This document shows, piece by piece, positions 25,613-34,818 of a stretch of 64,000 nt of DNA. This DNA comes from Bog-756 sp963830165 (GTDB lineage Bacteria > Actinomycetota > Acidimicrobiia > Acidimicrobiales > RAAP-2). The notes below the pieces were generated by a model. That model did not search any database and was not told where the DNA came from. It saw nothing but the letters and a program-made list of their open reading frames with translations. How positions within the stretch are numbered: the stretch's first letter is position 1; each line of letters starts with the position of its first letter. Made by a program: the position numbers and the translations under genes. The DNA is taken from contig CAWHKZ010000008.1 in assembly GCA_963830165.1 (NCBI GenBank), forward strand, positions 434,001 to 498,000, written 5' to 3'.

Positions 25613-28600
25613 TCAGCCCAGGCCCGCCTCGACCAAGGGGCCGGCCTCGGAGGAGACGAGGGTGACCACGTCCGTGCCGATCACCCGGTACCGGTAGTGG
25701 CGGCAGGGCGAGCACCCGACGACGGTGGTCGTGAGGGTGGTCCCGGACTGGACGATCGGTCCGGTGGACACGACCTTGTGTCCGGCGCAGAAGATCCTGA
25801 TGGAGGAGCAACCCTCGACCCTCCAAGCCACTCCTGCGGTCGTGCCGTCCCACGCGAGCGTCTGCACGGTCCCGTCGGTGGTGACCATGGGAACCGCACG
25901 GGTGACGTAGGTCACGGTTGCGGTCGGCGGGGAGACCGCTCCTCCGATGGTGCCCTGGATGCTGAACCGATACACGGTGCCCTGGGCGAGACCCCGCAGT
26001 GTGGCCTTGACCGTCGACCCGCTGGACGAGAAGGTGGCGCCTCCCATGGGGCTTCCGTTGTCCAGTACCGACCAAGACGGTCCATGCGCACCGGTGTCCC
26101 CGGTGAAGGTCAGCGTGACCACTCCTTCCTTCACGGCGAGAGTCGGCACACTCGGGGTGGTGACGATGGGCGCGGCTGTGGACGGTGCCGACGTGCCGCC
26201 AGGATCCGAGGCGGCAACAGCGAGGCTGTAGGGGGTGCCGGGATTCAGGCCCGTCAGCTGCGCGGCTGCGGAGACCGACGTTTGCATGTCCGTGCCGTTG
26301 GCGAGCACCGTGTATGCGGTGGCTCCGGACGAAGATGCCCACGTCACCGTTGCCCCGTCGTCGGTCACGCTCGTCGCGGTCACATCGGTGGGAACGCTGG
26401 GAACCGGATCGACAGGGGCGGCGAGCACCGAGGCCGACTGTGTCGACGTGCCACCGCCGTCGGATGCCGCCACCGTGAAGCTGTAGCTGGTGCCATCGGT
26501 GAGGCCGGTCACGGTGTCGGCCGGCGAGGTCACCGATGCCATCGAGGTGCCGTTCTCGAACACCGTGTAGGTGGTGGCACCCGGCACGGCCGTCCAGGTG
26601 AGGGCGACCTGACCGTTCCCGACCGTGGCGACGAGTCCGGTCGGTGTGGCCGGGGCCTGAGGCTCCGGTGTGGCGGAAGCGGCCGTCGACTGGGATGACG
26701 TGCCACCGCCGTTGGAGGCCGCCACCGTGAAGCTGTAGCTGGTGCCGTCGGTGAGGCCGGTCACCGTGTCGGCCGGCGAGGTCACCGATGCCATCGAGGT
26801 GCCGTTCTCGAACACCGTGTAGGTGGTGGCACCCGGCACGGCCGTCCAGGTGAGGGCGACCTGACCGTTGCCCGCCGTGGCGACGAGGCCGGTCGGTGTG
26901 GCTGGCGGGGCCGGCTCCGGTGTGGCGGAAGCGGCCGTGGATGCGACCGACGTGCCACCGCCGTTGGAGGCCGCCACCGTGAAGCTGTAGCTGGTGCCGT
27001 CGGTGAGGCCGGTCACCGTGTCGGCCGGCGAGGTCACCGATGCGATCGAGGTGCCGTTCTCGAACACCGTGTACGTCGTGGCACCCGGCACGGCCGTCCA
27101 GGTGAGGGCGACCTGACCGTTGCCGGCCGTGGCGACGAGTCCGGTCGGTGTGGCCGGCGGGGCCGGCTCCGGTGTGGCGGAAGCGGCCGTGGATGCGACC
27201 GACGTGCCACCGCCGTTGGAGGCCGAGACCGTGAAGCTGTAGCTGGTGCCGTCGGTGAGGCCGGTCACCGTGTCGGCCGGCGAGGTCACCGATGCGAGCG
27301 TCGTGCCGTTCTCGTAGACGAGATAGGTGGTGGCTCCCGACACGGCCGTCCAGGTGAGGGCGACCTGACCGTTGCCGGCCGTGGCGACGAGGCCGGTCGG
27401 TGTGGCTGGCGGGGCCGGCTCCGGTGTGGCGGAAGCGGCCGTGGATGCGACCGACGTGCCACCGCCGTTGGAGGCCGAGACCGTGAAGCTGTAGCTGGTG
27501 CCGTCGGTGAGGCCGGTCACCGTGTCGGCCGGCGAGGTCACCGATGCCATCGAGGTGCCGTTCTCGAACACCGTGTAGGTGGTGGCACCCGGCACGGCCG
27601 TCCATGTGAGGGCGACCTGACCGTTGCCGGCCGTGGCGACAAGACCGGTGGGCGTGGCCGGGGCCTGAGGCTCGGGTGTGGCGGAAGCGGCCGTCGACTG
27701 GGTCGACGTGCCACCGCCGTTGGACGCTGCCACCGTGAAGCTGTAGCTGGTGCCATTGGTGAGGCCGGTCACCGTGTCGGACGGCGAGGTCACCGATGCG
27801 ACCGAGGTGCCGTTCTCGAACACCGTGTAGGTGGTGGCACCCGGCACGGCCGTCCAGGTGAGGGCGACCTGACCGTTGCCGGCCGTGGCGACGAGTCCGG
27901 TCGGTGTGGCTGGCGGGGCCGGCTCCGGTGTGGCGGAAGCGGCCGTGGATGCGACCGACGTGCCACCGCCGTTGGAGGCCGAGACCGTGAAGCTGTAGCT
28001 GGTGCCATTGGTGAGGCCGGTCACCGTGTCGGACGGCGAGGTCACCGATGCGACCGAGGTGCCGTTCTCGAACACCGTGTACGTCGTGGCTCCCGACACG
28101 GCCGTCCAGGTGAGGGCGACCTGACCGTTGCCCGCCGTGGCGACGAGTCCGGTCGGTGTGGCCGGGGCCGGAGGCTCCGGTGTGGCGAAAGCGGCCGTGG
28201 ATGCGACCGACGTGCCACCGCCGTTGGAGGCCGAGACCGTGAAGCTGTAGCTGGTGCCGTCCGTGAGGCCGGTCACCGTGTCGGACGGCGAGGTCACCGA
28301 TCCGACCGAGGTGCCGTTCTCGAACACCGTGTACGTCGTGGCTCCCGACACGGCCGTCCAGGTGAGGGCGACCTGACCGTTGCCGGCCGTGGCGACGAGA
28401 CCGGTCGGTGTGGCCGGCGGGGCCGGCTCCGGTGTGGCGGAAGCGGCCGTGGATGCGACCGACGTGCCACCGCCGTTGGAGGCCGAGACCGTGAAGCTGT
28501 AGCTGGTGCCGTCGGTGAGGCCGGTCACCGTGTCGGACGGCGAGGCCACCGATCCGACCGAGGTGCCGTTCTCGAACACCGTGTACGTCGTGGCTCCCGA

Positions 28601-31600
28601 CACGGCCGTCCATGTGAGGGCGACCTGACCGTTGCCGGCCGTGGCGACAAGACCGGTCGGTGTGGCCGGGGGCTCCGGCGTGGCCGGCGCGGTGTACCCG
28701 GTGGTGAGAGGAACGAGTCCGGTGCCGGCCACCTGAGCCGGGGAACTCGTTCCTGCGTAGACCTGAACGGTATGGATGAATGCCTGAGCGGGCGTGGTGC
28801 TCGACCACCACGGTGGGATGCCTCCGCCGTAGTAGCCGCCGAAGTCCACCTCGCTCACCGAGATCCGTACGCCGGTGGCTGACGCAGGAGTGAGGGCGAA
28901 GAGCTGTTCGTGGTCGCGGAACTGGCCGACCTCGGTGGCGACCGTGGTCCAGGTGCCACCTTCGTCGAGGGCCACGGTGTAGTTGCGGATGCCGGTAGCG
29001 GTGGAACCGACCGACTGGGTGTCGACGAGGACCCTGTTGACCGTGGTCGCCGTCGGCCACGAGATGGTGAGCGCCGGTGCCACGTCGCCGGAAGCGGAGG
29101 ACCATCCCTGGCCATAGCCGGTCGTGAGGCCGACGATGGCATCGTCGGCATAATTCCCGTTCCCCACGTTCTGAGACGTAGCCGTCGCCGTTGCTCCGGC
29201 CGACGAGAGGGCGACGTTGGTCGTGTAGCTCTCGGGAGCCGACACCGTCAGGGTGTCCGCAGCCGGGTAGGTGACGTACGTCACCTGGTCCGAGATCGGC
29301 AACGAGTAGGTGGTACCCAGGGCAGCCGTCGACGTCGTGGCGTTTCCGTACTGGTCGGTGACCGTCACGGGCGCGGCCGTCCCGGTGCCGGTCAGCGTGA
29401 CGGCCCCCGTCGTGTTCAGGCCGTCCGACCAGACGGCGGCAAGATCGGTCGTGCCCGTGGCAGTGGTTCCGAAGTCGGCCTGATAGGTCTGAGGGATACC
29501 GGTGGCTGGCTGCATCGTGAAGTCGCGGCCGCCGAGTTGCTGAGCCGACTCCATCGATGCCAGCGCTGCCGGCTTCACGTAGTCGTCGCCGTTCGCACCG
29601 ACCTGAACGAGCGAGAAGCTGACGCCGTCATTGCCCCAGTTGCCCTCGGTGAAGAAGTATCCCCAGACCGGGATGTGCAGGACCTTCATCCAGATCTCGG
29701 CGCGGGCGACGATGTCGGCCTGTTCGAGGTAGTTGAAGTCCCCATCGGACCACCATCCCACCTCGGTGAACCAGAGGGGCTTGGCGCCGAGGACGGCCTG
29801 CAGCTGCTGGATCTGGGCGATCATCCCGTCCTCTTCCCAGGAGTCGTTGGACCCGGTGTAGGGATGCATGGCCGCGACGTCCATGTACGACAGCCCGCCG
29901 GCGGCGGCCAACTGGTTCCACCACGACACGTCCGGGCCCAGCGTCGTGCCACCCAGGACGGTCGACCCGGTGCCGGGGAGGACCGCCTTGACTGCGTCGT
30001 AGAAGGGGATCAGGACGGACGTCGTATAGGTGGCACCGCTGGACCATCCCGTGTTGTTGCTCTCGTTCCACGGCTCCCACATGGTCACCGGGTCACAGGC
30101 CCCGCATCCCGACGGGACCGTGGCGTAGTGCGCCACCAGCGCCTGGATGTCCTGACCCCACAGCCCGGCGTTGACCAGGGCCATGTCCGTGGACTCGCCG
30201 CCGGACACCTGGTACCAGTAGGTGACATGGTCGGCCGCTGCTTCGTAGGCCGCCTGGTAAGGAGTGAGCGGGGCCGCGGCGACATCCATGGCGGACGAAC
30301 CGCACGTGGCCGCGGTCGGGGCACTGAAGTTGCAGCTGGGCAGTAGGGCGGACCAGTCCGCATCGTCCTGGGCTCGTAGTCCGTCGAGGCCCAGCTCCTC
30401 GCTCAGCGGCACGCCGCGGGTGTCCGGCGGGCCGCCGCCATCCGAGCCTGCAGGGAGCGAGGCAAGGTTCAAGGAGTCGCTTCCCGCGCCCACCGTGTAG
30501 GGGAGGCAGGTGGTGCCCAGCACCGTGGGTGGGCTGGTGGAGTCGTTCTCCAGGGTGGCCTGCACCTCGTAGGGACCGGGCAGCGTGTCCTGGGCCGGCA
30601 CGGTCAGGGGCACCGAGGCCAGCGCGGCGGCCGTGGACGGGAGGGCGATCGTAGTGGGGGCGGGTGCTGTCTCGGCGTTCATCGAGGTCTGGTTCTCGAA
30701 CGAGAAGGACAGGGACAGCTGGGACGCGACCGAGACCCACCAGGGATCGAAGTTCGCGTCCACCGTCGGGGCCACGCCCGGAGCGAAGTACTCGCCTGCC
30801 GCCGGGGTCGACAGTCCGGCTCCCCATCCGAGCGCGTCCGTTGCCGGAGCCGGGGCGCCCAGGTAGGTCTGGAGGGTGGTGAGCGAGAACGTCGAGATGG
30901 CATCTCCGCCGCCGTCGAAGGGTGGCCCGCTGGCGAAGTAGAACGCACCGCCTTCGAGCTGCATGCCCCAGGTCCCGAAGGAGATGGCACCTCCGAGCGT
31001 GGTCTTGCCCTCGAGCATGCCGGTCGGGGACGTGGCCTCCACGGTCCCGAGTGGGTCCGCCGTGTAGATGGTGCCGTCGGAGCCCTGGTCGGCCTGGCCG
31101 GTGTAATAGAACTGGTACGGGCCGCCGGTGTGGCTGCCGGTGCCTGCGGTGCCGGACGATCCGAAGGTCGAGAGCACCGTTCCGGCTGCGCTGACCGTCT
31201 CGACGTAGCCGTCGTCGGAGGCAAGCAGGTTCCCCGAAGCCTCCGTGGTCACGTAACCGCCCACCGGCGAGAAGAACGGGAACGTGGCGCCGGTAGCCCC
31301 GGTGGCCTCGTTGAGGACGACGCTGCTGCTCCCCTGCACGAGCGACACCACCAACTGGGCACCGGCTCCCGAACCGGCCATGAACAGGTTGGTCGGGTTG
31401 CCACCGGAGGGATCGACGGACCACAGGAGCGTTCCGGACGACGAGAACTTGTCGACCTTCTGTCCGTAGTACGACGAGAGGTAGATGTCGCCGGAGGAGT
31501 CCACGACGGGCTGGGAGATCTCGCCGGCCGAGTCGAAACCGGTCGGCAGGGCGAAGCTGGTGACGGCGGCACCGGCCAGGGTGTACTCGTAGAGCGTGGC

Positions 31601-31969
31601 CGGATCGCCGGAGTTGACCACGTAGAGGTCAGTGGCGGTGGCGGTCAGCGATCCCACCCCTCCCGGCGGAGTGACCACGTTCGTGACCGGGTCCGTGGGG
31701 ACCGTGGTGGAGGCCGGGCCGAGCACGGAGGCAGGCTCGACCGTGGTGCACATGGGGCTGGCCTCCGAGGCCGACGGAGCGGGCACGCTGTTCGACAGGG
31801 CCTGGCCAGTCGCACCGGCGGTCGATGGGGTAAGGGTCACCGCGGCCGGGCTCGCGAGGACCACCGCCACCACCGCCGATGCGGCCACCACTGCACGGAG
31901 GCGACTCCTGGACCTCGGCGGAGCACTGCGTTCGGTGTTTCCGGACGCGACGAAGAAAGGGGTACGCAT
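25613..31969 (-). CDS. Giant secreted glycoside hydrolase-like protein with FnIII repeat array
   Basis: 2118 residues from ATG 31969, with GGAGGAGAG eight bases upstream. The signal peptide is a basic RSRSRLRAV followed by VAASAVVAVVLASPAAV. Residues about 75-400 are a beta-propeller-like domain with repeated short sheets (DSSGDIYLSSYYGQKVDKF). Residues about 530-870 are a clan-A glycosidase-like barrel (GH39/GH5 style) with the probable acid/base Glu in MWEPWNESNN (about 634) and the nucleophile Glu in WFTEVGWWSDG (about 735). Residues about 940-1085 resemble a discoidin-type carbohydrate-binding domain. From about 1095 to 1850 come nine 84-residue FnIII domains, almost identical, then two or three diverged ones. 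It probably acts on extracellular polysaccharide, with FnIII as a stalk. It stands alone. Confidence 0.85.
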   Translation of the reverse strand: MRTPFFVASGNTERSAPPRSRSRLRAVVAASAVVAVVLASPAAVTLTPSTAGATGQALSNSVPAPSASEASPMCTTVEPASVLGPASTTVPTDPVTNVVTPPGGVGSLTATATDLYVVNSGDPATLYEYTLAGAAVTSFALPTGFDSAGEISQPVVDSSGDIYLSSYYGQKVDKFSSSGTLLWSVDPSGGNPTNLFMAGSGAGAQLVVSLVQGSSSVVLNEATGATGATFPFFSPVGGYVTTEASGNLLASDDGYVETVSAAGTVLSTFGSSGTAGTGSHTGGPYQFYYTGQADQGSDGTIYTADPLGTVEATSPTGMLEGKTTLGGAISFGTWGMQLEGGAFYFASGPPFDGGGDAISTFSLTTLQTYLGAPAPATDALGWGAGLSTPAAGEYFAPGVAPTVDANFDPWWVSVASQLSLSFSFENQTSMNAETAPAPTTIALPSTAAALASVPLTVPAQDTLPGPYEVQATLENDSTSPPTVLGTTCLPYTVGAGSDSLNLASLPAGSDGGGPPDTRGVPLSEELGLDGLRAQDDADWSALLPSCNFSAPTAATCGSSAMDVAAAPLTPYQAAYEAAADHVTYWYQVSGGESTDMALVNAGLWGQDIQALVAHYATVPSGCGACDPVTMWEPWNESNNTGWSSGATYTTSVLIPFYDAVKAVLPGTGSTVLGGTTLGPDVSWWNQLAAAGGLSYMDVAAMHPYTGSNDSWEEDGMIAQIQQLQAVLGAKPLWFTEVGWWSDGDFNYLEQADIVARAEIWMKVLHIPVWGYFFTEGNWGNDGVSFSLVQVGANGDDYVKPAALASMESAQQLGGRDFTMQPATGIPQTYQADFGTTATGTTDLAAVWSDGLNTTGAVTLTGTGTAAPVTVTDQYGNATTSTAALGTTYSLPISDQVTYVTYPAADTLTVSAPESYTTNVALSSAGATATATSQNVGNGNYADDAIVGLTTGYGQGWSSASGDVAPALTISWPTATTVNRVLVDTQSVGSTATGIRNYTVALDEGGTWTTVATEVGQFRDHEQLFALTPASATGVRISVSEVDFGGYYGGGIPPWWSSTTPAQAFIHTVQVYAGTSSPAQVAGTGLVPLTTGYTAPATPEPPATPTGLVATAGNGQVALTWTAVSGATTYTVFENGTSVGSVASPSDTVTGLTDGTSYSFTVSASNGGGTSVASTAASATPEPAPPATPTGLVATAGNGQVALTWTAVSGATTYTVFENGTSVGSVTSPSDTVTGLTDGTSYSFTVSASNGGGTSVASTAAFATPEPPAPATPTGLVATAGNGQVALTWTAVSGATTYTVFENGTSVASVTSPSDTVTGLTNGTSYSFTVSASNGGGTSVASTAASATPEPAPPATPTGLVATAGNGQVALTWTAVPGATTYTVFENGTSVASVTSPSDTVTGLTNGTSYSFTVAASNGGGTSTQSTAASATPEPQAPATPTGLVATAGNGQVALTWTAVPGATTYTVFENGTSMASVTSPADTVTGLTDGTSYSFTVSASNGGGTSVASTAASATPEPAPPATPTGLVATAGNGQVALTWTAVSGATTYLVYENGTTLASVTSPADTVTGLTDGTSYSFTVSASNGGGTSVASTAASATPEPAPPATPTGLVATAGNGQVALTWTAVPGATTYTVFENGTSIASVTSPADTVTGLTDGTSYSFTVAASNGGGTSVASTAASATPEPAPPATPTGLVATAGNGQVALTWTAVPGATTYTVFENGTSMASVTSPADTVTGLTDGTSYSFTVAASNGGGTSSQSTAASATPEPQAPATPTGLVATVGNGQVALTWTAVPGATTYTVFENGTSMASVTSPADTVTGLTDGTSYSFTVAASDGGGTSTQSASVLAAPVDPVPSVPTDVTATSVTDDGATVTWASSSGATAYTVLANGTDMQTSVSAAAQLTGLNPGTPYSLAVAASDPGGTSAPSTAAPIVTTPSVPTLAVKEGVVTLTFTGDTGAHGPSWSVLDNGSPMGGATFSSSGSTVKATLRGLAQGTVYRFSIQGTIGGAVSPPTATVTYVTRAVPMVTTDGTVQTLAWDGTTAGVAWRVEGCSSIRIFCAGHKVVSTGPIVQSGTTLTTTVVGCSPCRHYRYRVIGTDVVTLVSSEAGPLVEAGLG
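26413..28680 (-). repeat. Nine tandem 252-bp FnIII-encoding units
   Basis: Nine in-frame copies of a 252-bp unit (84 codons), each opening with TPTGLVATAGNGQVALTW and closing near ASATPEP. Copies differ at only a few codons, for example SGATTYTVF or PGATTYTVF, and VSASNGGG or VAASNGGG. This points to recent duplication or gene conversion. Such arrays are also prone to assembly collapse, so the copy number may be wrong. Confidence 0.9.
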
Positions 31970-32277
31970 TGAGGACTCTCCTCCGATTGACCACGAGGCT
32001 GACGGAGGTCCGCCCATGTGGCGCCTGTCCATGCGTCCCTCGTGGTCGCATGCAAGTCGCGAGACTCGTGACGACTAGCGGTCGGGAAACCTCACTGGCT
32101 CCACCAGGTCGATCCCGACACACGAACCTCTTGACTCCCCGTCGTATCGACGGACGCCCGAAGCGCCTGAAGAGTCGAAAGTCCCTTCACCAGCGACGAA
32201 CTGAACATGGTCCTGCGACCGTTCGCGCCGGTTCCAGGCACGCCACTTCAGGCTGACGACGCGGCACCGTCGGGGCA
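31970..32277. other. Intergenic region upstream of the giant FnIII gene
   Basis: 308 bases that should contain the promoter of the minus-strand gene. I see no clear promoter pair, and nothing recognisable before the transposase remnant begins. Confidence 0.4.
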
Positions 32278-32736
32278 ATGGCGAAACACCTCGAGGCAGA
32301 TCGCGCGCAGCTGATGCCCGCGACTCGCCCGCTCGGATCCAGGATCGTCGGCTGGTCGATCAGAGGATCACCGATCCTCACAGCCGGGTCCGCACGGACC
32401 GGATCGACGCCGCCGGTGCGGTCACCATCCGCTACAACGGCCGGCTCCACCACATCGGGATCGGTCGAGCCCACGCCCGAACCCACGTGGTGCTCCTCGT
32501 CCAGGATCTGCACATCCGGGTCGTCGACCGGCACCGACACCGAGATCCTGACCTGGCTCGACGACCACTCCCGAAAGGCGCTACGCGTCACCGTCCACGA
32601 GGGGGTGACCGGGCCCATCGTGGTGGCATCGTTCCGCAACTGCGCGGCCACCGACGAGCTGCTGCGCGAACTGGTGCTGGATCCGACCAGGGACTACCAG
32701 CCGACGGGCAGACAACACGGCTGGAAGCGAACATAA
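32278..32736 (+). pseudogene. Scrambled IS481-family transposase remnant
   Basis: The pieces are out of normal order and frame. First, in one frame (about 32380-32526), comes a C-terminal piece, VRTDRIDAAGAVTIRYNGR followed by LHHIGIGRAHARTHVVLLVQ and DLHIRVVD. Then, in the next frame (about 32532-32650), comes a catalytic-core piece that normally lies far upstream, TGTDTEILTWLDDHSRKALR and VTGPIVVASFRN, with one of the DDE aspartates. Finally, in the same frame, comes the normal C-terminus LRELVLDPTRDYQPTG. The N-terminal helix-turn-helix and the rest of the DDE core are absent, so it cannot be active. Family assignment rests on these characteristic IS481 strings. Confidence 0.75.
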
Positions 32737-32767
32737 TTCGCCTCCGGCGGCAGGTTCACGTGTTTCC

Positions 32768-32783
32768 GATGTCTTGAGACATC
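32768..32783. repeat. Short palindrome beside the transposase remnant
   Basis: GATGTCT-TG-AGACATC: perfect seven-base arms with a two-base loop, 32 bases after the transposase remnant and eight bases before the tRNA 3' end on the plus strand. It may be part of the element's original terminal region or a small terminator. Confidence 0.5.
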
Positions 32784-32790
32784 ACATGCG

Positions 32791-32864
32791 TGGGGACGGA
32801 GGGATTCGAACCCTCACTCGGGGCGGTTTAAGCGCCCTGCCTCTGCCAATTGGGCTACGTCCCC
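32791..32864 (-). tRNA. tRNA with anticodon UAA (Leu, UUA codon) but a short variable loop
   Basis: A 74-base cloverleaf on the minus strand. The acceptor stem GGGGACG pairs fully with CGTCCCC, discriminator A. The D arm is GCC/GGC with a TTGG loop. The anticodon stem GGGCG/CGCCC encloses CTTAAAC, giving anticodon TAA. The variable loop is only five bases (CGAGT). The T arm GAGGG/CCCTC encloses TTCGAAT. No CCA is encoded. A leucine tRNA normally has a long variable arm, so the type I body with a leucine anticodon is unusual. The amino acid is assigned by anticodon only. Confidence 0.85.
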
Positions 32865-32883
32865 CCGCCGCCGGCCGCCATCA

Positions 32884-32944
32884 CCGACGATCCGACGATC
32901 CGACGATCCGACGATCCGACGATCCGACGATCCGACGATCCGAC
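32884..32944. repeat. 8-bp tandem repeat, seven copies plus a part
   Basis: CCGACGAT repeated seven times without error from 32884 to 32939, then a partial CCGAC, starting 19 bases upstream of the 5' end of the tRNA gene. A short perfect array like this can vary in copy number by slippage. Confidence 0.9.
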
Positions 32945-33012
32945 TGTACGTCCGTCCCGGGAGCCGACGGCGCACCGACGCGCTCCCACCAGGCCGTGCG
33001 GCGACAGATGAC

Positions 33013-34665
33013 TCAGACGGTCCGGTGGCCGGGTAACGGCCCGGCCACACCGTCCACCGACTGCAGCTCGGTCGATCTCGGGTCGTCGACCGGGTGGACG
33101 AGGCCCGGAGCGTCCGGCCACGGGCCGAGCACCGTCGTCGGACGGAGCGCCGGATCCCACTCCGGCCATGTCACGGTGCCGGCGCCCGGCAGTTCGCAGG
33201 AGGGCGCCCCGGACCTGGCGAAGGAGGCCCATGCACGCCGCATGAGGGCCGACAGCGCGTAGGCGTCCTCGCCCCCGCCCGAGAAGGCTTGGACCACCGG
33301 GTTCTTGATCGTGCCGAAGACGAACGGGATCTCGAGCGCGTGACACGACCCGAGCACCCCGTCGAAGGCCGGCGACTCCCAGGTGAAGAGATAGGCGTAG
33401 GTGCCCACACCGGGATCCGCTGCTGCGGCATGGGCGTCGGCGAAGCGCGCCGACCCGACCCGGAACACGAACTCGGTGGCGATCGCCGACCACAGGTCCC
33501 TGGGCCCGACGGACTCGCCACGCGCTTGCCGGGCGGCGAGCACGGACGAGACGACCTGGGCCCCGGCCTCGTCGTCCGGGGTGACCCGGCGCATCCAGTG
33601 GCGCAGTCCGTCCATGGTCAGGTTCATGAGCTTGGGGCTACCCAGCGCGAAGAACGTCGACTCGTCCCGGGTGGTACCGATCAGCAGTGGGATCGACGAT
33701 GCCGAGCCGGCGGCTACCGCCTCGGCGGGTGGCGCTACGAGCATCCCGCCGTCGACGACGGGCGTCATGAGCAGCCCGGCATCCGCCCCACCGGAGGCGT
33801 CGACGTACTCGTTGCCCGCCGCCACCAGTCGGTCGGCCGGGACCGAGGCGAGCGCCTCGCGGGTGCAGGCGACACCGAGATGATCGGCGAGCCGCTCGGC
33901 CCGGTCGGCGGCCACGGTGGCCGTACAGGTGTACGGCGGTCCACTCTCCACGACGGCCCGGTGGAAGAGCCCCGCGGCGTCGGGCGCGGCCAGGAGGGTC
34001 GCCACGCTCATCCCGCCGGCCGACTCGCCGAACAGGGTCACGTTGCCGGGATCCCCACCGAACCCGGCGATGTGGTCCCGCACCCAGGCCAGCGCGGCCA
34101 CCTGGTCGGCCAGTCCCCAATTGCCCGTCCCGGACCACTCGCGCCCATCGAGCCATGTCTGACCCGGCTCGTCGAAGGCGGGGTGGGCGAGGAACCCGAG
34201 CAGCCCGAGGCGGTAGTTGAAGGTGACCACCACCACGTCCTCGTGCCGGGCCAGTACCCCGCCCCGGTAGAGCCCGGACGATCCCGTGCCGGTCATGAAC
34301 GAGCCGCCGTGGATCCAGACCATCACCGGCCGCCGGGAGTCGTCGAGGCCAGGTGTCCACACATTGAGGTTGAGGCAGTCCTCGGAAGCGTCGGGTACGT
34401 CGGCGCCGAGGGCCTGGTCCATGAACCCCTGGGCCTGCGGTGCCACCGGCCCGAACCCGTCGCACTCGCGGATGCCGGCCCACGGTTCGGGTGGCGCCGG
34501 AGGGCGCCAGCGACGCTCCCCCGCCGGCGAGGCCGCGTACGGGACACCGGAGAAGGCCCAGACCCCGTCCCGCTCGACCCCGCGGCACACGTCCGCCGCG
34601 GACTTCCACGATTCCGTGCACGACGACCTCCAGTTCCGGGACCAATCCGCCGATCTACAGATCAA
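33013..34665 (-). CDS. Type B carboxylesterase
   Basis: About 530-550 residues. The alpha/beta-hydrolase fold is complete: RGVERDGVWAFSGVPYA, SEDCLNLNVWTP, VMVWIHGGSFMTGTGSSGLY with the oxyanion hole, the nucleophile Ser in LFGESAGGMS (about 212), the acid Glu in GTTRDESTFF (about 333) and the catalytic His in GSCHALEIPFVFG (about 441). It hydrolyses carboxylic esters of unknown identity. The first 25 residues from ATG 34665 do not look like the family, while the neighbouring frame gives VEVRGGRV just before the conserved RGVERDG. One extra C near 34584-34585 would explain this, with the real start then near GTG 34609. There is no signal peptide in either reading. It diverges from the NlpC/P60 gene. 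Confidence 0.85.
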   Translation of the reverse strand: MICRSADWSRNWRSSCTESWKSAADVCRGVERDGVWAFSGVPYAASPAGERRWRPPAPPEPWAGIRECDGFGPVAPQAQGFMDQALGADVPDASEDCLNLNVWTPGLDDSRRPVMVWIHGGSFMTGTGSSGLYRGGVLARHEDVVVVTFNYRLGLLGFLAHPAFDEPGQTWLDGREWSGTGNWGLADQVAALAWVRDHIAGFGGDPGNVTLFGESAGGMSVATLLAAPDAAGLFHRAVVESGPPYTCTATVAADRAERLADHLGVACTREALASVPADRLVAAGNEYVDASGGADAGLLMTPVVDGGMLVAPPAEAVAAGSASSIPLLIGTTRDESTFFALGSPKLMNLTMDGLRHWMRRVTPDDEAGAQVVSSVLAARQARGESVGPRDLWSAIATEFVFRVGSARFADAHAAAADPGVGTYAYLFTWESPAFDGVLGSCHALEIPFVFGTIKNPVVQAFSGGGEDAYALSALMRRAWASFARSGAPSCELPGAGTVTWPEWDPALRPTTVLGPWPDAPGLVHPVDDPRSTELQSVDGVAGPLPGHRTV

Positions 34666-34818
34666 CCTACTCAGCGATGGGTCCGATCAGTGCGCCCCGC
34701 CCGCAGCACCCGGGGACGACACCTCGGCGACACCCACCGACAACCGAACGTTCATCTCTGGTGACAAGGCCATGACCTGCAGTTTTTCCAGCGACCTGCC
34801 ATTGTCCGGCGCCGCCGC

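Noticed and set aside
26413..28680. Regular repeats that could be mistaken for a CRISPR array
   Set aside because: Units are 252 bp, contiguous and coding, with no spacers.
25512..29105. A very long second minus-strand open frame through the FnIII repeat array
   Set aside because: It is a shadow created by the 252-bp period and high GC; the product is a monotonous His/Arg/Gly repeat, while the other frame gives proper FnIII domains. Only its last 30 residues were kept as a weak observation.
32884..32944. 8-bp repeats as CRISPR or replication iterons
   Set aside because: No spacers, no rep gene, no AT-rich unwinding region; simple slippage repeat is enough.
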